DNA of 64,000 nt from Desulfoplanes formicivorans (GTDB lineage: Bacteria; Desulfobacterota; Desulfovibrionia; Desulfovibrionales; Desulfomicrobiaceae): assembly GCF_001748225.1 (NCBI RefSeq), contig NZ_BDFE01000020.1:194138-258137 (forward strand), given 5' to 3'. The notes beneath the pieces are model-generated. The model was not told the origin of the DNA and ran no database searches. It saw only the letters and a list, made by a program, of their open reading frames with translations. A program made the position numbers and the translations under genes. Positions 50,980-60,351 of the stretch are shown one piece after another (positions within the stretch are counted from its first letter, which is position 1; each line of letters begins with the position of its first letter).

Positions 50980-51792
50980 CTATTTGGTTTCAGCCGGTTT
51001 GATGGGTTCGGGTTCCCATTGGGGGGTCACAATGACCGTGTCCTGCCCGGTGGCGGTTGGCAGGACGGCCGGGGTGACCGGCTGCATGGCAGTTGCCGAA
51101 ATTTCAAGCAGAAAGATGATGTCGTCACGCTGCACCTCTTTGCTCGACTCTTCGATTTGTGCCAGGCACAGGGAACCCGTGGTTGCCTGGGCGGTGTGCA
51201 TGGGTTTTTGCAACGACTGGATGATTTTTCCCCAGCCAATGACCTTGAGGAAATCTGGCCCATGGCCGGTGATGGGTTCGGCAATGAGAAAATAGGCCGG
51301 GGTCGTGATCGGGTTGGTGGAGAACAGGCGTACTGTTATCCGGTCTTTCATGCTGGCAATGGCCCGATCGTCCTCCAGGCGAATGATCTGGCCGGCCATG
51401 GCCTTTTCCGGGCTGAATACCGCCTTGAAGGTCGCTTTCTGGCGATACTCTCCGGTTTGTGGGTCCATGGTTTGCAAAACCCTGCCTGATGGGACAAAAA
51501 GTCGGGCAGGGTCCAGGTTTGCTTCGGGCGAGATGACGCCATGAACCAGTGGTGCCAGGCGAACAAATTCCGTTCCCATGATGTCCATGGCCTGGTCGGC
51601 GGCTTTGTCCCAGAACAGTTGCGTAAAATCGGGATGCGCTTGTGCCTGGGTGCTGGTCATGGCAACATCGACCCGGGTCGTCGTGACCATGGGCTGGGCT
51701 GATCTGCCCTGCATGAAATGGCTCTGGTGAACGGGGCGGGGGCTACAGGCCGTGACGAGCAGACAACAAGCAAAAACGATGATTCGTTTCAT
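50980..51792 (-). CDS. Putative lipoprotein of unknown function
   Basis: 270 residues from ATG 51792, which starts a lipoprotein signal (KRIIVFACCLLVTAC, lipobox LVTAC). The rest has a few conserved-looking features (FVRLAPLVHGVISPEANLDPARLFVPSGRVLQ, ITVRLFSTNPITTPAYFLIAEPITG) and a Pro/Glu-rich C-terminus (PEPIKPAETK). I do not recognise a family. Longer starts exist but would put the signal peptide internally. It diverges from engB. Confidence 0.75.
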   Translation of the reverse strand: MKRIIVFACCLLVTACSPRPVHQSHFMQGRSAQPMVTTTRVDVAMTSTQAQAHPDFTQLFWDKAADQAMDIMGTEFVRLAPLVHGVISPEANLDPARLFVPSGRVLQTMDPQTGEYRQKATFKAVFSPEKAMAGQIIRLEDDRAIASMKDRITVRLFSTNPITTPAYFLIAEPITGHGPDFLKVIGWGKIIQSLQKPMHTAQATTGSLCLAQIEESSKEVQRDDIIFLLEISATAMQPVTPAVLPTATGQDTVIVTPQWEPEPIKPAETK

Positions 51793-52090
51793 GATAGCCT
51801 CGTGAAGTGGGGTTGGAAAAAGCCGGTTTTGCCGCAAAAAACGTTGCAAACGAGGGTTGATGAAGTGCGCTGGACCCAGTAGGCAGGGCACAGTTGACCG
51901 GGACGTGGCGTCTTTGGTCCAGGAGTCAACTATTTGCCGGGTGTCGGCAGATTTGCGGTGCCACTTCGGGTCATCAATCGGCTGTTTTTTGCATCATGCT
52001 GGTATATTCCTTGCCCGACCCCCAAGGCGCGCGTCAAGTAGCATCTTCGTTTTCCAATCATATGTTTTTCAACAAGTTGCAGGAAACATC

Positions 52091-52693
52091 ATGCCCCAGC
52101 TTACGCTCGAATCGACCATTTACACAATGGACCAGCTTTCGGTCATGCCCAAGCCTCAGGTGGCCATGGCCGGACGATCCAATGTGGGGAAATCCTCCCT
52201 GATCAATTGTCTGGCAGGCCGTCGCAAGCTGGCCAAGATCAGTTCATCGCCCGGCAAGACGCGGAGTCTCAATTTTTATGGTGTCAGTCCCGGGGAGTTC
52301 TATCTGGTTGACTTGCCCGGATACGGGTACGCCAGATGCTCCAAGAAGGAGCGGGAAAAATGGCGTCTTCTCATTGCGGCCTATATGGAGGCAAACAGCT
52401 ATCTCAAAGCCGTGGTGGCCCTGTTTGATTGCCGCTTGACCCCGCAGATGCTGGACATTGAACTGGCTCGCTATGTTACGGCCATGGGCGTGGGGTTGAT
52501 TCCCGTGCTGACCAAGGCAGACAAATGCAAACAGCGGGACCGGGCCAAGATCCAGAAACAGTGGCAGGAGTTGCTTGATCTGGCCAAACCGCCCATGTGT
52601 GTGTCCAGCAAGACGGGAATGAACAGGGATCGTTTGTGGACATTGCTGGGGGCGGCAGCCGGGGTTCATTTTGAAGTGGAGGCCATGAAATAA
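52091..52693 (+). CDS. engB: Ribosome-biogenesis GTP-binding protein YihA/EngB
   Basis: 200 residues from ATG 52091. GTPase motifs: G1 GRSNVGKSSL, G2 region PGKTRSLNFY, G3 VDLPGYGYA, G4 TKADK. It assists assembly of the large ribosomal subunit. The frame extends 78 codons upstream but without homology. Before it, a 298-bp divergent intergenic region separates it from the lipoprotein gene. Confidence 0.95.
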   Translation: MPQLTLESTIYTMDQLSVMPKPQVAMAGRSNVGKSSLINCLAGRRKLAKISSSPGKTRSLNFYGVSPGEFYLVDLPGYGYARCSKKEREKWRLLIAAYMEANSYLKAVVALFDCRLTPQMLDIELARYVTAMGVGLIPVLTKADKCKQRDRAKIQKQWQELLDLAKPPMCVSSKTGMNRDRLWTLLGAAAGVHFEVEAMK

Positions 52694-52890
52694 TGTGTCC
52701 GGGTTCTGCTTTGGGGTGACGGGTACGGCCTGCGTTCCTTGGGTCGCCGAGGTCACAGGGAAGGGTTTGTGGGGGCACGACCTTTTCATGCCCTTGGTGC
52801 AGATCCGGTATGGGCCCGGAACAAGGGGGTTGGCACGGGACAAGGCCCAGGGCGGTCTGGACCTTCCGAAAATGTGCCCGACAAGTTTTC

Positions 52891-52918
52891 TTGACTCATT
52901 TTCATGTTCACGTATAGA
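52891..52918 (+). promoter_or_regulatory. Candidate sigma-70 promoter of upp
   Basis: TTGACT (52891-52896), 16-bp spacer, TATAGA (52913-52918), 60 bp before the upp start. Good match to both hexamers. The 280-bp region upstream otherwise holds no gene. Confidence 0.55.
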
Positions 52919-52977
52919 TTCATCAGTTTTTGTCTGGATAATGTATCGATTTTACCACCTGTTCCAAGGAGGAATAT

Positions 52978-53604
52978 ATGCCCGTACATGTTGTTGATCA
53001 TCCACTTGTCAGGCACAAGCTCGGAATCATTCGAAGGGATGATGTAACCACCAAGAATTTCAGGGCTTTGGCCTCGGAGATTGCCAGGCTTCTGACCTAT
53101 GAAGCCACCAAGGACCTGAAAATGGAGACCAAAACCATCAAGGGATGGGCAGGGCCTGTTGAAGTGGAGTCCATCAAGGGAAAGAAGATCACGGTGGTTC
53201 CCATTCTTCGTGCCGGGTTGGGCATGCAGGATGGGGTTCTCGACCTCATCCCCGGAGCCAAGGTCAGCGTTGTTGGTTTCTACCGCAACGAAGAGACCCT
53301 CCAGCCAGTGGAATATTATGTCAAATTGGCAAAGGATATCAAAAATCGTATTGCCTTGATCCTTGACCCCATGCTTGCCACGGGTGGAACCCTTATCGCG
53401 ACCATTGACCTGCTCAAGAAGGCCGGTTGCAAGACCATCAAGGGCATTTTTCTTGTGGCTGCTCCCGAAGGGCTTGAAAATCTTGAAAAGGCCCATCCGG
53501 ATGTTGATGTCTATGTTGCCGCCATTGATGATCATCTCAATGAAGATGGCTACATCATTCCCGGTCTCGGTGATGCCGGAGACAAGATTTTTGGAACCAA
53601 ATAG
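52978..53604 (+). CDS. upp: Uracil phosphoribosyltransferase
   Basis: 208 residues. Converts uracil and PRPP into UMP (pyrimidine salvage). Motifs: [17 protein letters not shown] at the start, [10 protein letters not shown], and the PRPP loop [12 protein letters not shown], plus the C-terminal [26 protein letters not shown] lies 6 bp before ATG. Followed by uraA, the matching permease. Confidence 0.97.
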   Translation: MPVHVVDHPLVRHKLGIIRRDDVTTKNFRALASEIARLLTYEATKDLKMETKTIKGWAGPVEVESIKGKKITVVPILRAGLGMQDGVLDLIPGAKVSVVGFYRNEETLQPVEYYVKLAKDIKNRIALILDPMLATGGTLIATIDLLKKAGCKTIKGIFLVAAPEGLENLEKAHPDVDVYVAAIDDHLNEDGYIIPGLGDAGDKIFGTK

Positions 53605-53623
53605 GCCTGTTGGCCTTTTTTTT
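53604..53623 (+). terminator. Weak hairpin with T-run between upp and uraA
   Basis: GGCC-TGTT-GGCC followed by nine T. The stem is only 4-5 bp, so partial termination or attenuation at most. Confidence 0.4.
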
Positions 53624-53732
53624 TGATTGTTTGACAATGGCACCAATAACCGAAGCGCGGTATGATTGGTCTTGTGATTTCCCTGTAACGTACCTGTAGA
53701 TCCCCAAGAACGGGATAGAAATGGAGGTAACG

Positions 53733-54974
53733 ATGGCTGAGAAGAATCCCACGGATTATGATTTTCGAATCAAGGATTGTCTGCTGGGCGGACAAATGCT
53801 TTTTGTGGCCTTTGGGGCCCTTGTTCTTGTTCCCCTGCTCACGGGACTAGATCCCAATGTGGCATTGTGTACTGCAGGGCTTGGTACCATTGTGTTTCAG
53901 ATGGTCACCAGGCGCAGTGTACCCATTTTCCTGGCCTCGTCCTTTGCTTTCATTGCTCCCATTATCTATGGTGTCCAGACGTGGGGCATTCCCTCAACCA
54001 TGTGTGGTCTGGCCGCTGCCGGCATTTTCTACATCGTGCTCAGCCTGTTCATCTCCTGGCGAGGAACAGGGGCCATCGAGAGGTTGCTTCCCCCGGTGGT
54101 GACGGGGCCGGTAATCATGGTTATCGGTCTGGTTCTCGCCCCGGTTGCCGTGAACATGGCCATGGGCAAGACCGGTGACGGGGCTGTTGCCCTGGTACCG
54201 GAAAAGACCGCTCTTATCGTGTCCATGATTTCTCTGGCCACCACGGTCATTGCTTCGGTCTTTGGCAAGGGGATTTTTCGACTCATTCCCATCCTGTGTG
54301 CCATTGTTGTCGGCTATGTCACGTCCCTGATTATGGGAATCGTTGATTTTACCGAGGTGACCAATGCCCCCTGGTTTGCGGTGCCCAATTTCACCTTTCC
54401 CGAGTTCAACTGGCAGGCCATTTTGTTCATCGTGCCTGTGGCTATTGCCCCGGCCATCGAGCATTTCGGGGATATCATTGCCATCAGTTCCATCACCGGC
54501 AAGAATTACCTCAAGGACCCCGGTGTCAACAGAACCATGCTCGGTGACGGCCTGGCCACTTCCCTGGCCTCGTTTCTGGGCGGTCCTCCCAACACCACCT
54601 ATTCCGAAGTCACCGGAGCCGTGGCCCTGGTCAAGGTGTTCAATCCGGGCATCATGACCTGGGCGGCCATTTTGGCCATTGCGTTGTCCTTTGTGGGCAA
54701 GGTGGGTGCCTTTTTGCACAGCATCCCGGTCCCGGTTATGGGCGGAATCATGATCCTGCTGTTCGGAACGATCATGGTTGTCGGCATCAACAACCTGGTC
54801 AAGGCCCAGATCGACCTGATGAAGGCCCGCAATCTGGCCGTTGTGGCCCTGATCGTCATCTTTGGCGTGGGCGGCATGGCCTTTTCAGCAGGCCAGTTCA
54901 CCATCCGCGGCATCGGCCTGGCCGGTATCCTCGGAGTTGCCCTTAACCTGATCCTTCCTGACAAGGATCGGTAA
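53733..54974 (+). CDS. uraA: Uracil permease (NCS2/UraA family)
   Basis: 413 residues from ATG 53733, with GGAGGT 5 bp upstream. Twelve or more membrane segments, including GAVALVKVFNPGI and the conserved EHFGDIIAIS and NTTYSEVTGAVA motifs (substrate- and proton-binding helices of UraA). It brings in uracil with protons for Upp. Followed by a strong terminator. Confidence 0.95.
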   Translation: MAEKNPTDYDFRIKDCLLGGQMLFVAFGALVLVPLLTGLDPNVALCTAGLGTIVFQMVTRRSVPIFLASSFAFIAPIIYGVQTWGIPSTMCGLAAAGIFYIVLSLFISWRGTGAIERLLPPVVTGPVIMVIGLVLAPVAVNMAMGKTGDGAVALVPEKTALIVSMISLATTVIASVFGKGIFRLIPILCAIVVGYVTSLIMGIVDFTEVTNAPWFAVPNFTFPEFNWQAILFIVPVAIAPAIEHFGDIIAISSITGKNYLKDPGVNRTMLGDGLATSLASFLGGPPNTTYSEVTGAVALVKVFNPGIMTWAAILAIALSFVGKVGAFLHSIPVPVMGGIMILLFGTIMVVGINNLVKAQIDLMKARNLAVVALIVIFGVGGMAFSAGQFTIRGIGLAGILGVALNLILPDKDR

Positions 54975-55003
54975 TTTTTGTTGGGTTAACGCGTTATTCC
55001 TTA

Positions 55004-55034
55004 AAAAGGGCGGTGTTGAAACACCGCCCTTTTT
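55004..55034 (+). terminator. Terminator of upp-uraA
   Basis: GGGCGGTGT (55008-55016), TGAA loop, ACACCGCCC (55021-55029), then TTTTT, with A's on the 5' side. Confidence 0.9.
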
Positions 55035-55135
55035 GCATGGAAGAAACTTGGACTTCATCCGGCTGAGTTGTTTTTTGGGGCGAGACAACCACGGAACAAT
55101 CGGCAAATGGAAACGTTCAAAAATCATCAATAAAA

Positions 55136-55164
55136 GAAAAGCCCCTGAAATTCAGGGGCTTTTC
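55136..55164. terminator. Second strong hairpin terminator
   Basis: GAAAAGCCCCTGAA (55136-55149), 1-bp loop, TTCAGGGGCTTTTC (55151-55164). Perfect 14-bp stem able to work in both directions; it lies between uraA and the minus-strand tRNA-Pro(CGG). Confidence 0.85.
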
Positions 55165-55245
55165 TCATTGTAAATGGGCTTTTGAGTAGAGCGATAAGAT
55201 TTTGGGCCATTTTTCATGGTCTCTCATTAATAAGGATCAAAAAAA

Positions 55246-55275
55246 GGGGCTCGCGAAATTGAATTCGCAAGCCCC
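55246..55275 (-). terminator. Rho-independent terminator of tRNA-Pro(CGG)
   Basis: GGGGCTCGCGAA (55246-55257) and TTCGCAAGCCCC (55264-55275) with one mismatch, followed on the minus strand by seven T. Closely related in sequence to the terminator of tRNA-Pro(TGG). Confidence 0.85.
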
Positions 55276-55284
55276 TGATTTTAC

Positions 55285-55361
55285 TGGTCGGGATGGCGCG
55301 ATTTGAACGCGCGGTCTCTGCGTCCCGAACGCAGCGCTCTACCAAACTGAGCCACATCCCG
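55285..55361 (-). tRNA. tRNA-Pro (anticodon CGG)
   Basis: 77 nt with encoded CCA. On the minus strand: acceptor CGGGATG with CATCCCG, anticodon stem TGCGT/ACGCA around loop TTCGGGA (anticodon CGG), T-loop GTTCAAATC. Complete cloverleaf. Confidence 0.96.
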
Positions 55362-55573
55362 TCGAGGGATATGTCTTTAGAGATTTTCAAAGAAGAATGC
55401 AAGAAGAATTATCTATTGTAATTGTCAGGATTATTTTCTATTCGCATATGAATAGTTGCCGCCTTTAGGGCTGGCTAGCAATTGATGTGAAAACGGGCTG
55501 TGCTGGCTCATGATGTACGCAAGTATGATCCTTTTTGAAGATTACCTTAACGAATGGGAAGAGATGTGTGGAT

Positions 55574-57085
55574 ATGACCAGTTTGGAATCTACCTCCTCC
55601 GCGCCACCAGGGCACCGGGAGAAGCACGGCCAGCTAGACCGGATACTCGTGGTTGATGACGAACCGGGATTGCGGGATATTTGCAGGGAGGCCCTGGTTG
55701 ACTGCGGCTATAATGTCGTTTGTGTGGGGTCTGGCCAGGAGGCCTTGGAATATCTTGCAAAGGCCCAGGTGGACCTGATTCTTTCTGACTATCGCATGCC
55801 GAACATGTCTGGTCTTGAATTGCTAGAAAAGGTCAAGACCATGGGGCTGGACCCCGATTTTCTGATCATGACCGGTTTTGGGACCATAGAGACGGCCGTT
55901 GAATGTATCAAGACGGGCGCTGCCGACTATCTACCCAAGCCTTTCAATATAAGCCATCTGCTTCTCAAGGAGGAAAAGGTTCTCAGGGATCGTCAAGACC
56001 GGTTGGATCGCAAGAAATTGAGTAGCCTGGTGCGCATGCTTAACCTGAGTAATGCCCTGAATGTTCAACTAGATTTGTCAGCACTGGTGCAGGAGTTTCT
56101 GTTCCACGTGCAGAAAAATTTCGGCCCGGACAGTATCCTGTTCCATCTTCCCGATTCCCAGTCGTTCAATCGGGTCACCGTGCGTGGCGCGTTGCTTCGG
56201 ACCAATAGACCTCTTTTCGTGTGGCTCAATCAGCTCTGCGAAGCTGTGCAGCGCAAGGGCGAATCCAAAATCGTGGATCGTTCCACTGTGGCCCTGGAAA
56301 CCAATCAGCCACCGGCCAGTCTCGAAGATTTCCCTTATTCGATCATGGTCGTTCCCATGGTCCAGTACTCCCGGAAAATCGGGATTATTGCCGTGGTCCG
56401 CTCCAAGAATAAACCCGGATATACCCCGTCTGATCTGCAACTCCTGACGGTTTTTTCGTCCCACATTGCTTCGTCTCTGCAAAATGCCCGGTTATACACC
56501 AAGATGAAGACGCTCAACCGGGAAGTGATCAGTTCCTATGCCCAGGCCGTGGAAGCCAAGGATATTTATACGCGTGGGCATTCTGAACGGGTGGCCACGT
56601 ACGCACGCAACCTCGGTCAGTTCCTCGGCCTTTCCTCCAAGGAGCTCGATACCTTGTACATGGCGGGGATTCTCCATGATATCGGCAAGATCGGTATACC
56701 TGACAGTATTTTGAATAAACCCGGGAAACTGACTTTTGAGGAATACAATGTCATGAAGAGTCACCCGCAAGTGGGCCGTGACATCTTGTCCCGGGTGACT
56801 AGCTTCAAAGAGATTTTGCCCATTGTCTACCATCATCATGAACGTGTGGACGGCAGGGGATATCCCGAGGGATTGAACGGTAGTGAAATCCCCTTTCTGG
56901 CCAGGGTGATCAGTGTAGTCGACAGCTACGAGGCCATGACCTCGGACCGGGCCTATCGAAATGCCCTCCCTCCTGAGGAGGTGCGTTGCATCCTCAAAGC
57001 AGGAGCCGGCACCCAATGGCAGGAAGACTTGGTGCAACAATGGTTTCAATTGATTGATTCAAATCCCTTGGCGAAGGGACGGTAA
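55574..57085 (+). CDS. Response regulator with GAF-like and HD-GYP c-di-GMP phosphodiesterase domains
   Basis: 503 residues from ATG 55574 (frame open from 55535; GTG 55568 also possible). Receiver domain with phospho-acceptor in LILSDYRMPNMSG, a coiled linker, a GAF-like domain (about 175-315), then HD-GYP: GHSERVATYARNLG, HDIGKIGIPD, and HHHERVDGRGYPEGL, all metal and GYP residues present. It should degrade c-di-GMP in response to phosphorylation. First gene of the chemosensory cluster, 89 bp before cheB, so its receiver may be a target of the cluster's CheA. Confidence 0.92.
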   Translation: MTSLESTSSAPPGHREKHGQLDRILVVDDEPGLRDICREALVDCGYNVVCVGSGQEALEYLAKAQVDLILSDYRMPNMSGLELLEKVKTMGLDPDFLIMTGFGTIETAVECIKTGAADYLPKPFNISHLLLKEEKVLRDRQDRLDRKKLSSLVRMLNLSNALNVQLDLSALVQEFLFHVQKNFGPDSILFHLPDSQSFNRVTVRGALLRTNRPLFVWLNQLCEAVQRKGESKIVDRSTVALETNQPPASLEDFPYSIMVVPMVQYSRKIGIIAVVRSKNKPGYTPSDLQLLTVFSSHIASSLQNARLYTKMKTLNREVISSYAQAVEAKDIYTRGHSERVATYARNLGQFLGLSSKELDTLYMAGILHDIGKIGIPDSILNKPGKLTFEEYNVMKSHPQVGRDILSRVTSFKEILPIVYHHHERVDGRGYPEGLNGSEIPFLARVISVVDSYEAMTSDRAYRNALPPEEVRCILKAGAGTQWQEDLVQQWFQLIDSNPLAKGR

Positions 57086-57174
57086 GGCATGTATGTCAAA
57101 CGTTTTTTGTGCGCCATGCGGTTGAGGTGCGGTGCTGGATTGTTCGCGGATTTTTTATCAGGAGGATGGTTCAC

Positions 57175-58239
57175 TTGATCCGTGTACTTGTTGTGGATGA
57201 TTCTGCCTTCATGCGCAAGGCTATCAGCACGATGTTGGAGAAAGATCCGGATATCCATGTGGTGGATACCGCCAGAAACGGGGAGGAGGGTCTGGAAAAG
57301 GTTCGCAGACTCGATCCTGATGTGGTGACCATGGATATCGAAATGCCCAGAATGGATGGTCTCACTGCGCTTAAGCATATCATGATGGAGATGCCCCGTC
57401 CCGTCCTTATGATCAGTTCCCTGACCACAGAAGGTGCCGAGGCGACGTTTAAGGCTATGGAGGCCGGTGCGGTTGATTTTATTGCCAAGCGTCTTTCCCT
57501 GGTCAGTCTGGATATTGTCCGGATTGAGGATGAATTGCGGGCCAAGGTCAAGGCCGTTGCCAGGCGTCGGATGCGTATGGTTCCTGTGCGACGGAAACGT
57601 CCGGTGCATACTGTCAGAAAATCAGTCACAAAATCGGGCCGTCCTGGGCGGGTTGTTCGAGATATTGTGGCCATAGGGGTTTCCACGGGTGGTCCTCCGG
57701 TGGTGCAGAAAATCCTTTCGGAGCTCCCTGCTGATTTTCCGGCCTGCATCCTTATTGCCCAGCATATGCCACGGACGTTTACAGGCCCTTTTGCCAAGCG
57801 GTTGAATGATTCGAGCCCTCTGGATGTCAAGGAGGCTGGCCCCGGTGATGTGGTCAGACCAGGCAAGGTTTTTGTCGCTCCGGGAGGATCGCATCTAAAG
57901 ATCAAACAGCGGATTTCGCATATTGATGTGGTCGTGGACTCAGAACCGGAAAAGGCTCTGTACAAGCCTTCTGTCAATGAGCTTATGGGTTCAGTGGCCC
58001 AGGCCGTTGGTCGACGTGGCTTGGGAGTCATTCTTACCGGGATGGGCAGTGATGGTTGTGAAGGGATCAAGAAGCTCAAGGAACGTGGGGGAACCACGAT
58101 CGCCCAGAGCAATGAAACCTGTGTGGTCTACGGGATGCCCAAGGCCATTGTGGAGGCTGGTCTGGCGGATCAGATTGTGAGTCTGGACGACATGAGTTCA
58201 GCCATCACCCAGGCCTTGTACGCCAGCATCGAGCCTTGA
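57175..58239 (+). CDS. cheB: Chemotaxis protein-glutamate methylesterase CheB
   Basis: 354 residues. Receiver (VVTMDIEMPRMDG), linker rich in Arg/Lys (about 125-160), methylesterase domain with Ser-His-Asp triad: GVSTGGPP, AQHMPRTFT and GMGSDGCEG. It removes methyl groups from receptors and may deamidate them. Start: AGGAGG (57160-57165) is directly followed by ATG 57166 with no spacer, whereas TTG 57175 has a 9-bp spacer and begins LIRVLVVDD, so I take the TTG start. Confidence 0.93.
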   Translation: MIRVLVVDDSAFMRKAISTMLEKDPDIHVVDTARNGEEGLEKVRRLDPDVVTMDIEMPRMDGLTALKHIMMEMPRPVLMISSLTTEGAEATFKAMEAGAVDFIAKRLSLVSLDIVRIEDELRAKVKAVARRRMRMVPVRRKRPVHTVRKSVTKSGRPGRVVRDIVAIGVSTGGPPVVQKILSELPADFPACILIAQHMPRTFTGPFAKRLNDSSPLDVKEAGPGDVVRPGKVFVAPGGSHLKIKQRISHIDVVVDSEPEKALYKPSVNELMGSVAQAVGRRGLGVILTGMGSDGCEGIKKLKERGGTTIAQSNETCVVYGMPKAIVEAGLADQIVSLDDMSSAITQALYASIEP

Positions 58240-58422
58240 TCGTTCCGTTCTTTGTATTGCGTGTCCGATGTAGATTCAGACTCGGCTGAAGGATTATATA
58301 TCCCGGCCTTACGTGCAGCATGCCAGCATATTTTGGATGAACAAAATGACCGGCAGGATATTGGTTCTATCAGATGATGTGCTTTCCCTTATACCAACGT
58401 TTTTACCGAGGTCTCTATCGCA

Positions 58423-60351
58423 ATGGATCATGAACAGATATTAACCCTGTTGCAAAGTGACGAACCCGAATCGCAACGTGAGGGTGCATTCATGGCCGGA
58501 GAGGCCATGGTCAGGGAATCCATACCCTATTTGACAGCCATGCTCACCAGCCCGAATCTGGGGGTTCAGGATGCCGCTGACATGTCCCTTCGGAAGATCG
58601 GGGGCAGAGAGGTTGTTGATGCTCTTGTGCCTTTGTTGCGCAGTGAAAATGTGCCCGCCAGAAATCTTGCCATGGATATTTTGAGGCAGATCGGCTCTCA
58701 TCATGTTGAACCGATCATTGCTCTTCTTGACGATCCCGATCCGGACATCAGAATTTTTGCCAGCGATATTCTGGGCTCCACGAACAATTACATGGCCGTT
58801 CCTCCCCTGTGCAATGCTTTGTTGCATGACGATGAAGTCAATGTGCGCTACCAGGCAGCAGTGAGCCTGGGTGAGCTTGGTAAACCCGAGGCAACCGATG
58901 CGTTGAACAAGGCCTTGGGCGCGGATGATTGGGTTAATTTTGCGGTCATTGAAGCCCTCATGAAGATTGGAGACGATGACTCTATTACGGCTCTCATGGG
59001 CGCTTTGGACCATAGCTCGGAACTGGTCGCCTCGATCATTATTGATGCCTTGGGGAAGCTTGGCCGTATCCGAGCGGTTCCGGTGCTGGTCAAATACCTT
59101 GACAAGTCGACAGAGGCATTGCGCAACAAGACCTTGAGGGCGATCGTTAATATTATGGGTTCCAAGGCATTGTCATTACTGTCAGATGAAGAGCGGGAAA
59201 GTTTTGCCGGCTATCTTTTGGCCGCAGCTGATGACGAGGATAAGGAAATTCAGGATGCTGTTATTATGGGACTGTCTGCCCTTGGTGGAGATGATGCGTC
59301 TCAAAAGATGTTTGCCCTGGCAACGAATATTGATCCAGAAATCGAGGCAGAACGTTATTCCAATGCTGTTAATGGGCTGGTTTCCATGGGTCTGACTGCG
59401 GCTGTTTGCGAAGGAAGTCGGTCTGATGATGAACGTGTATCCCAGGTGGCCCTTGACGTCCTCATCCGGTTGGGCACGCCGGAGTCGGCCAAGGTATGCA
59501 TGGATGTTTTTTGGGACAAGGGGCGCGACATCCAGCGCTTCATCGCCAAAGGTATTTCGAGTACGGCCTGTAATGAGGGTAAGGCTTTTTTCCTTCGCGT
59601 GCTTAATGATTCTACGGATGGAGATCTTCTCAAAAGCGCCCTGAAATTTTTGGGAATCCGGATGCGGTTCCGTGATACCACGGAAGCCATCATTCCTTTT
59701 TTGCAGCATCGTTTTGCCGATGTGCGCAAAATGGCCCTTGATGCTTGTGTGGCCATTGGTGGCAAAAAAGTGGAGGACATTTTTGTAACCATGCTTCACA
59801 GCGAGGATGCTTCCCAGCGAATGATGGGTATTTATGGCCTGGGGAAACTCAATGCGGTGGAACATGTGGGAGAGTTTGAAAAAGCTCTGTCTGACAAGGC
59901 GGTTGATGTCCGAAAAATGGCCATGGAGGTTTTGATCGCCTTGTGTGCGGGTGATGGCAAGCTTCTGGCTCGTATTGCTGCACAGATGCTTCATGACCCA
60001 AGCGTGGAAGTACGGCGCAGTTTGGTCAACCTCCTTGGATCGACACAATGTCCGGGTGCCATGGTGTTTCTCATTGAGGCCCTGGATGACGAGGATAGCT
60101 GGGTTCAGATACGGGCAGTGGAATCTCTGGGTAGTTTGAGAAAAGAAGAGGCCATCCCTTCCCTGGTGGACTTGTTGAAAAGGGACAACGCGTTGGTAAG
60201 CATCAAGGTGGTGAAAACCCTGGGGCAGATCGGGGGGAAAAGGGCTTTTCAGGAGTTGCTCAAGGTTTTGGGAACCGAAAACAGGGATATCCAGGAAGCT
60301 GCTGAACAGGCTTTGGACAGAATTCAGTCTGACAGTGGCGAGGTGTTTTGA
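58423..60351 (+). CDS. HEAT-repeat protein of the chemosensory operon
   Basis: 642 residues made almost entirely of two-helix HEAT/PBS-lyase-type repeats (for example 'VVDALVPLLRSENVPARNLA', 'AVPPLCNALLHDDEVNVRYQ', 'VPFLIEALDDEDSWVQIRAV'-like units). No catalytic motif, no membrane helix. Such solenoids serve as protein scaffolds. Its stop overlaps the cheR start by 1 bp (TGATG), so it is a fixed part of the system; it may dock CheR, CheB or a motor component. Confidence 0.88.
   Translation: MDHEQILTLLQSDEPESQREGAFMAGEAMVRESIPYLTAMLTSPNLGVQDAADMSLRKIGGREVVDALVPLLRSENVPARNLAMDILRQIGSHHVEPIIALLDDPDPDIRIFASDILGSTNNYMAVPPLCNALLHDDEVNVRYQAAVSLGELGKPEATDALNKALGADDWVNFAVIEALMKIGDDDSITALMGALDHSSELVASIIIDALGKLGRIRAVPVLVKYLDKSTEALRNKTLRAIVNIMGSKALSLLSDEERESFAGYLLAAADDEDKEIQDAVIMGLSALGGDDASQKMFALATNIDPEIEAERYSNAVNGLVSMGLTAAVCEGSRSDDERVSQVALDVLIRLGTPESAKVCMDVFWDKGRDIQRFIAKGISSTACNEGKAFFLRVLNDSTDGDLLKSALKFLGIRMRFRDTTEAIIPFLQHRFADVRKMALDACVAIGGKKVEDIFVTMLHSEDASQRMMGIYGLGKLNAVEHVGEFEKALSDKAVDVRKMAMEVLIALCAGDGKLLARIAAQMLHDPSVEVRRSLVNLLGSTQCPGAMVFLIEALDDEDSWVQIRAVESLGSLRKEEAIPSLVDLLKRDNALVSIKVVKTLGQIGGKRAFQELLKVLGTENRDIQEAAEQALDRIQSDSGEVF

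Noticed and set aside
52697-52977. Pyrimidine-responsive leader or riboswitch upstream of upp
   Set aside because: A promoter is visible but no convincing attenuator hairpin lies between it and the start codon.
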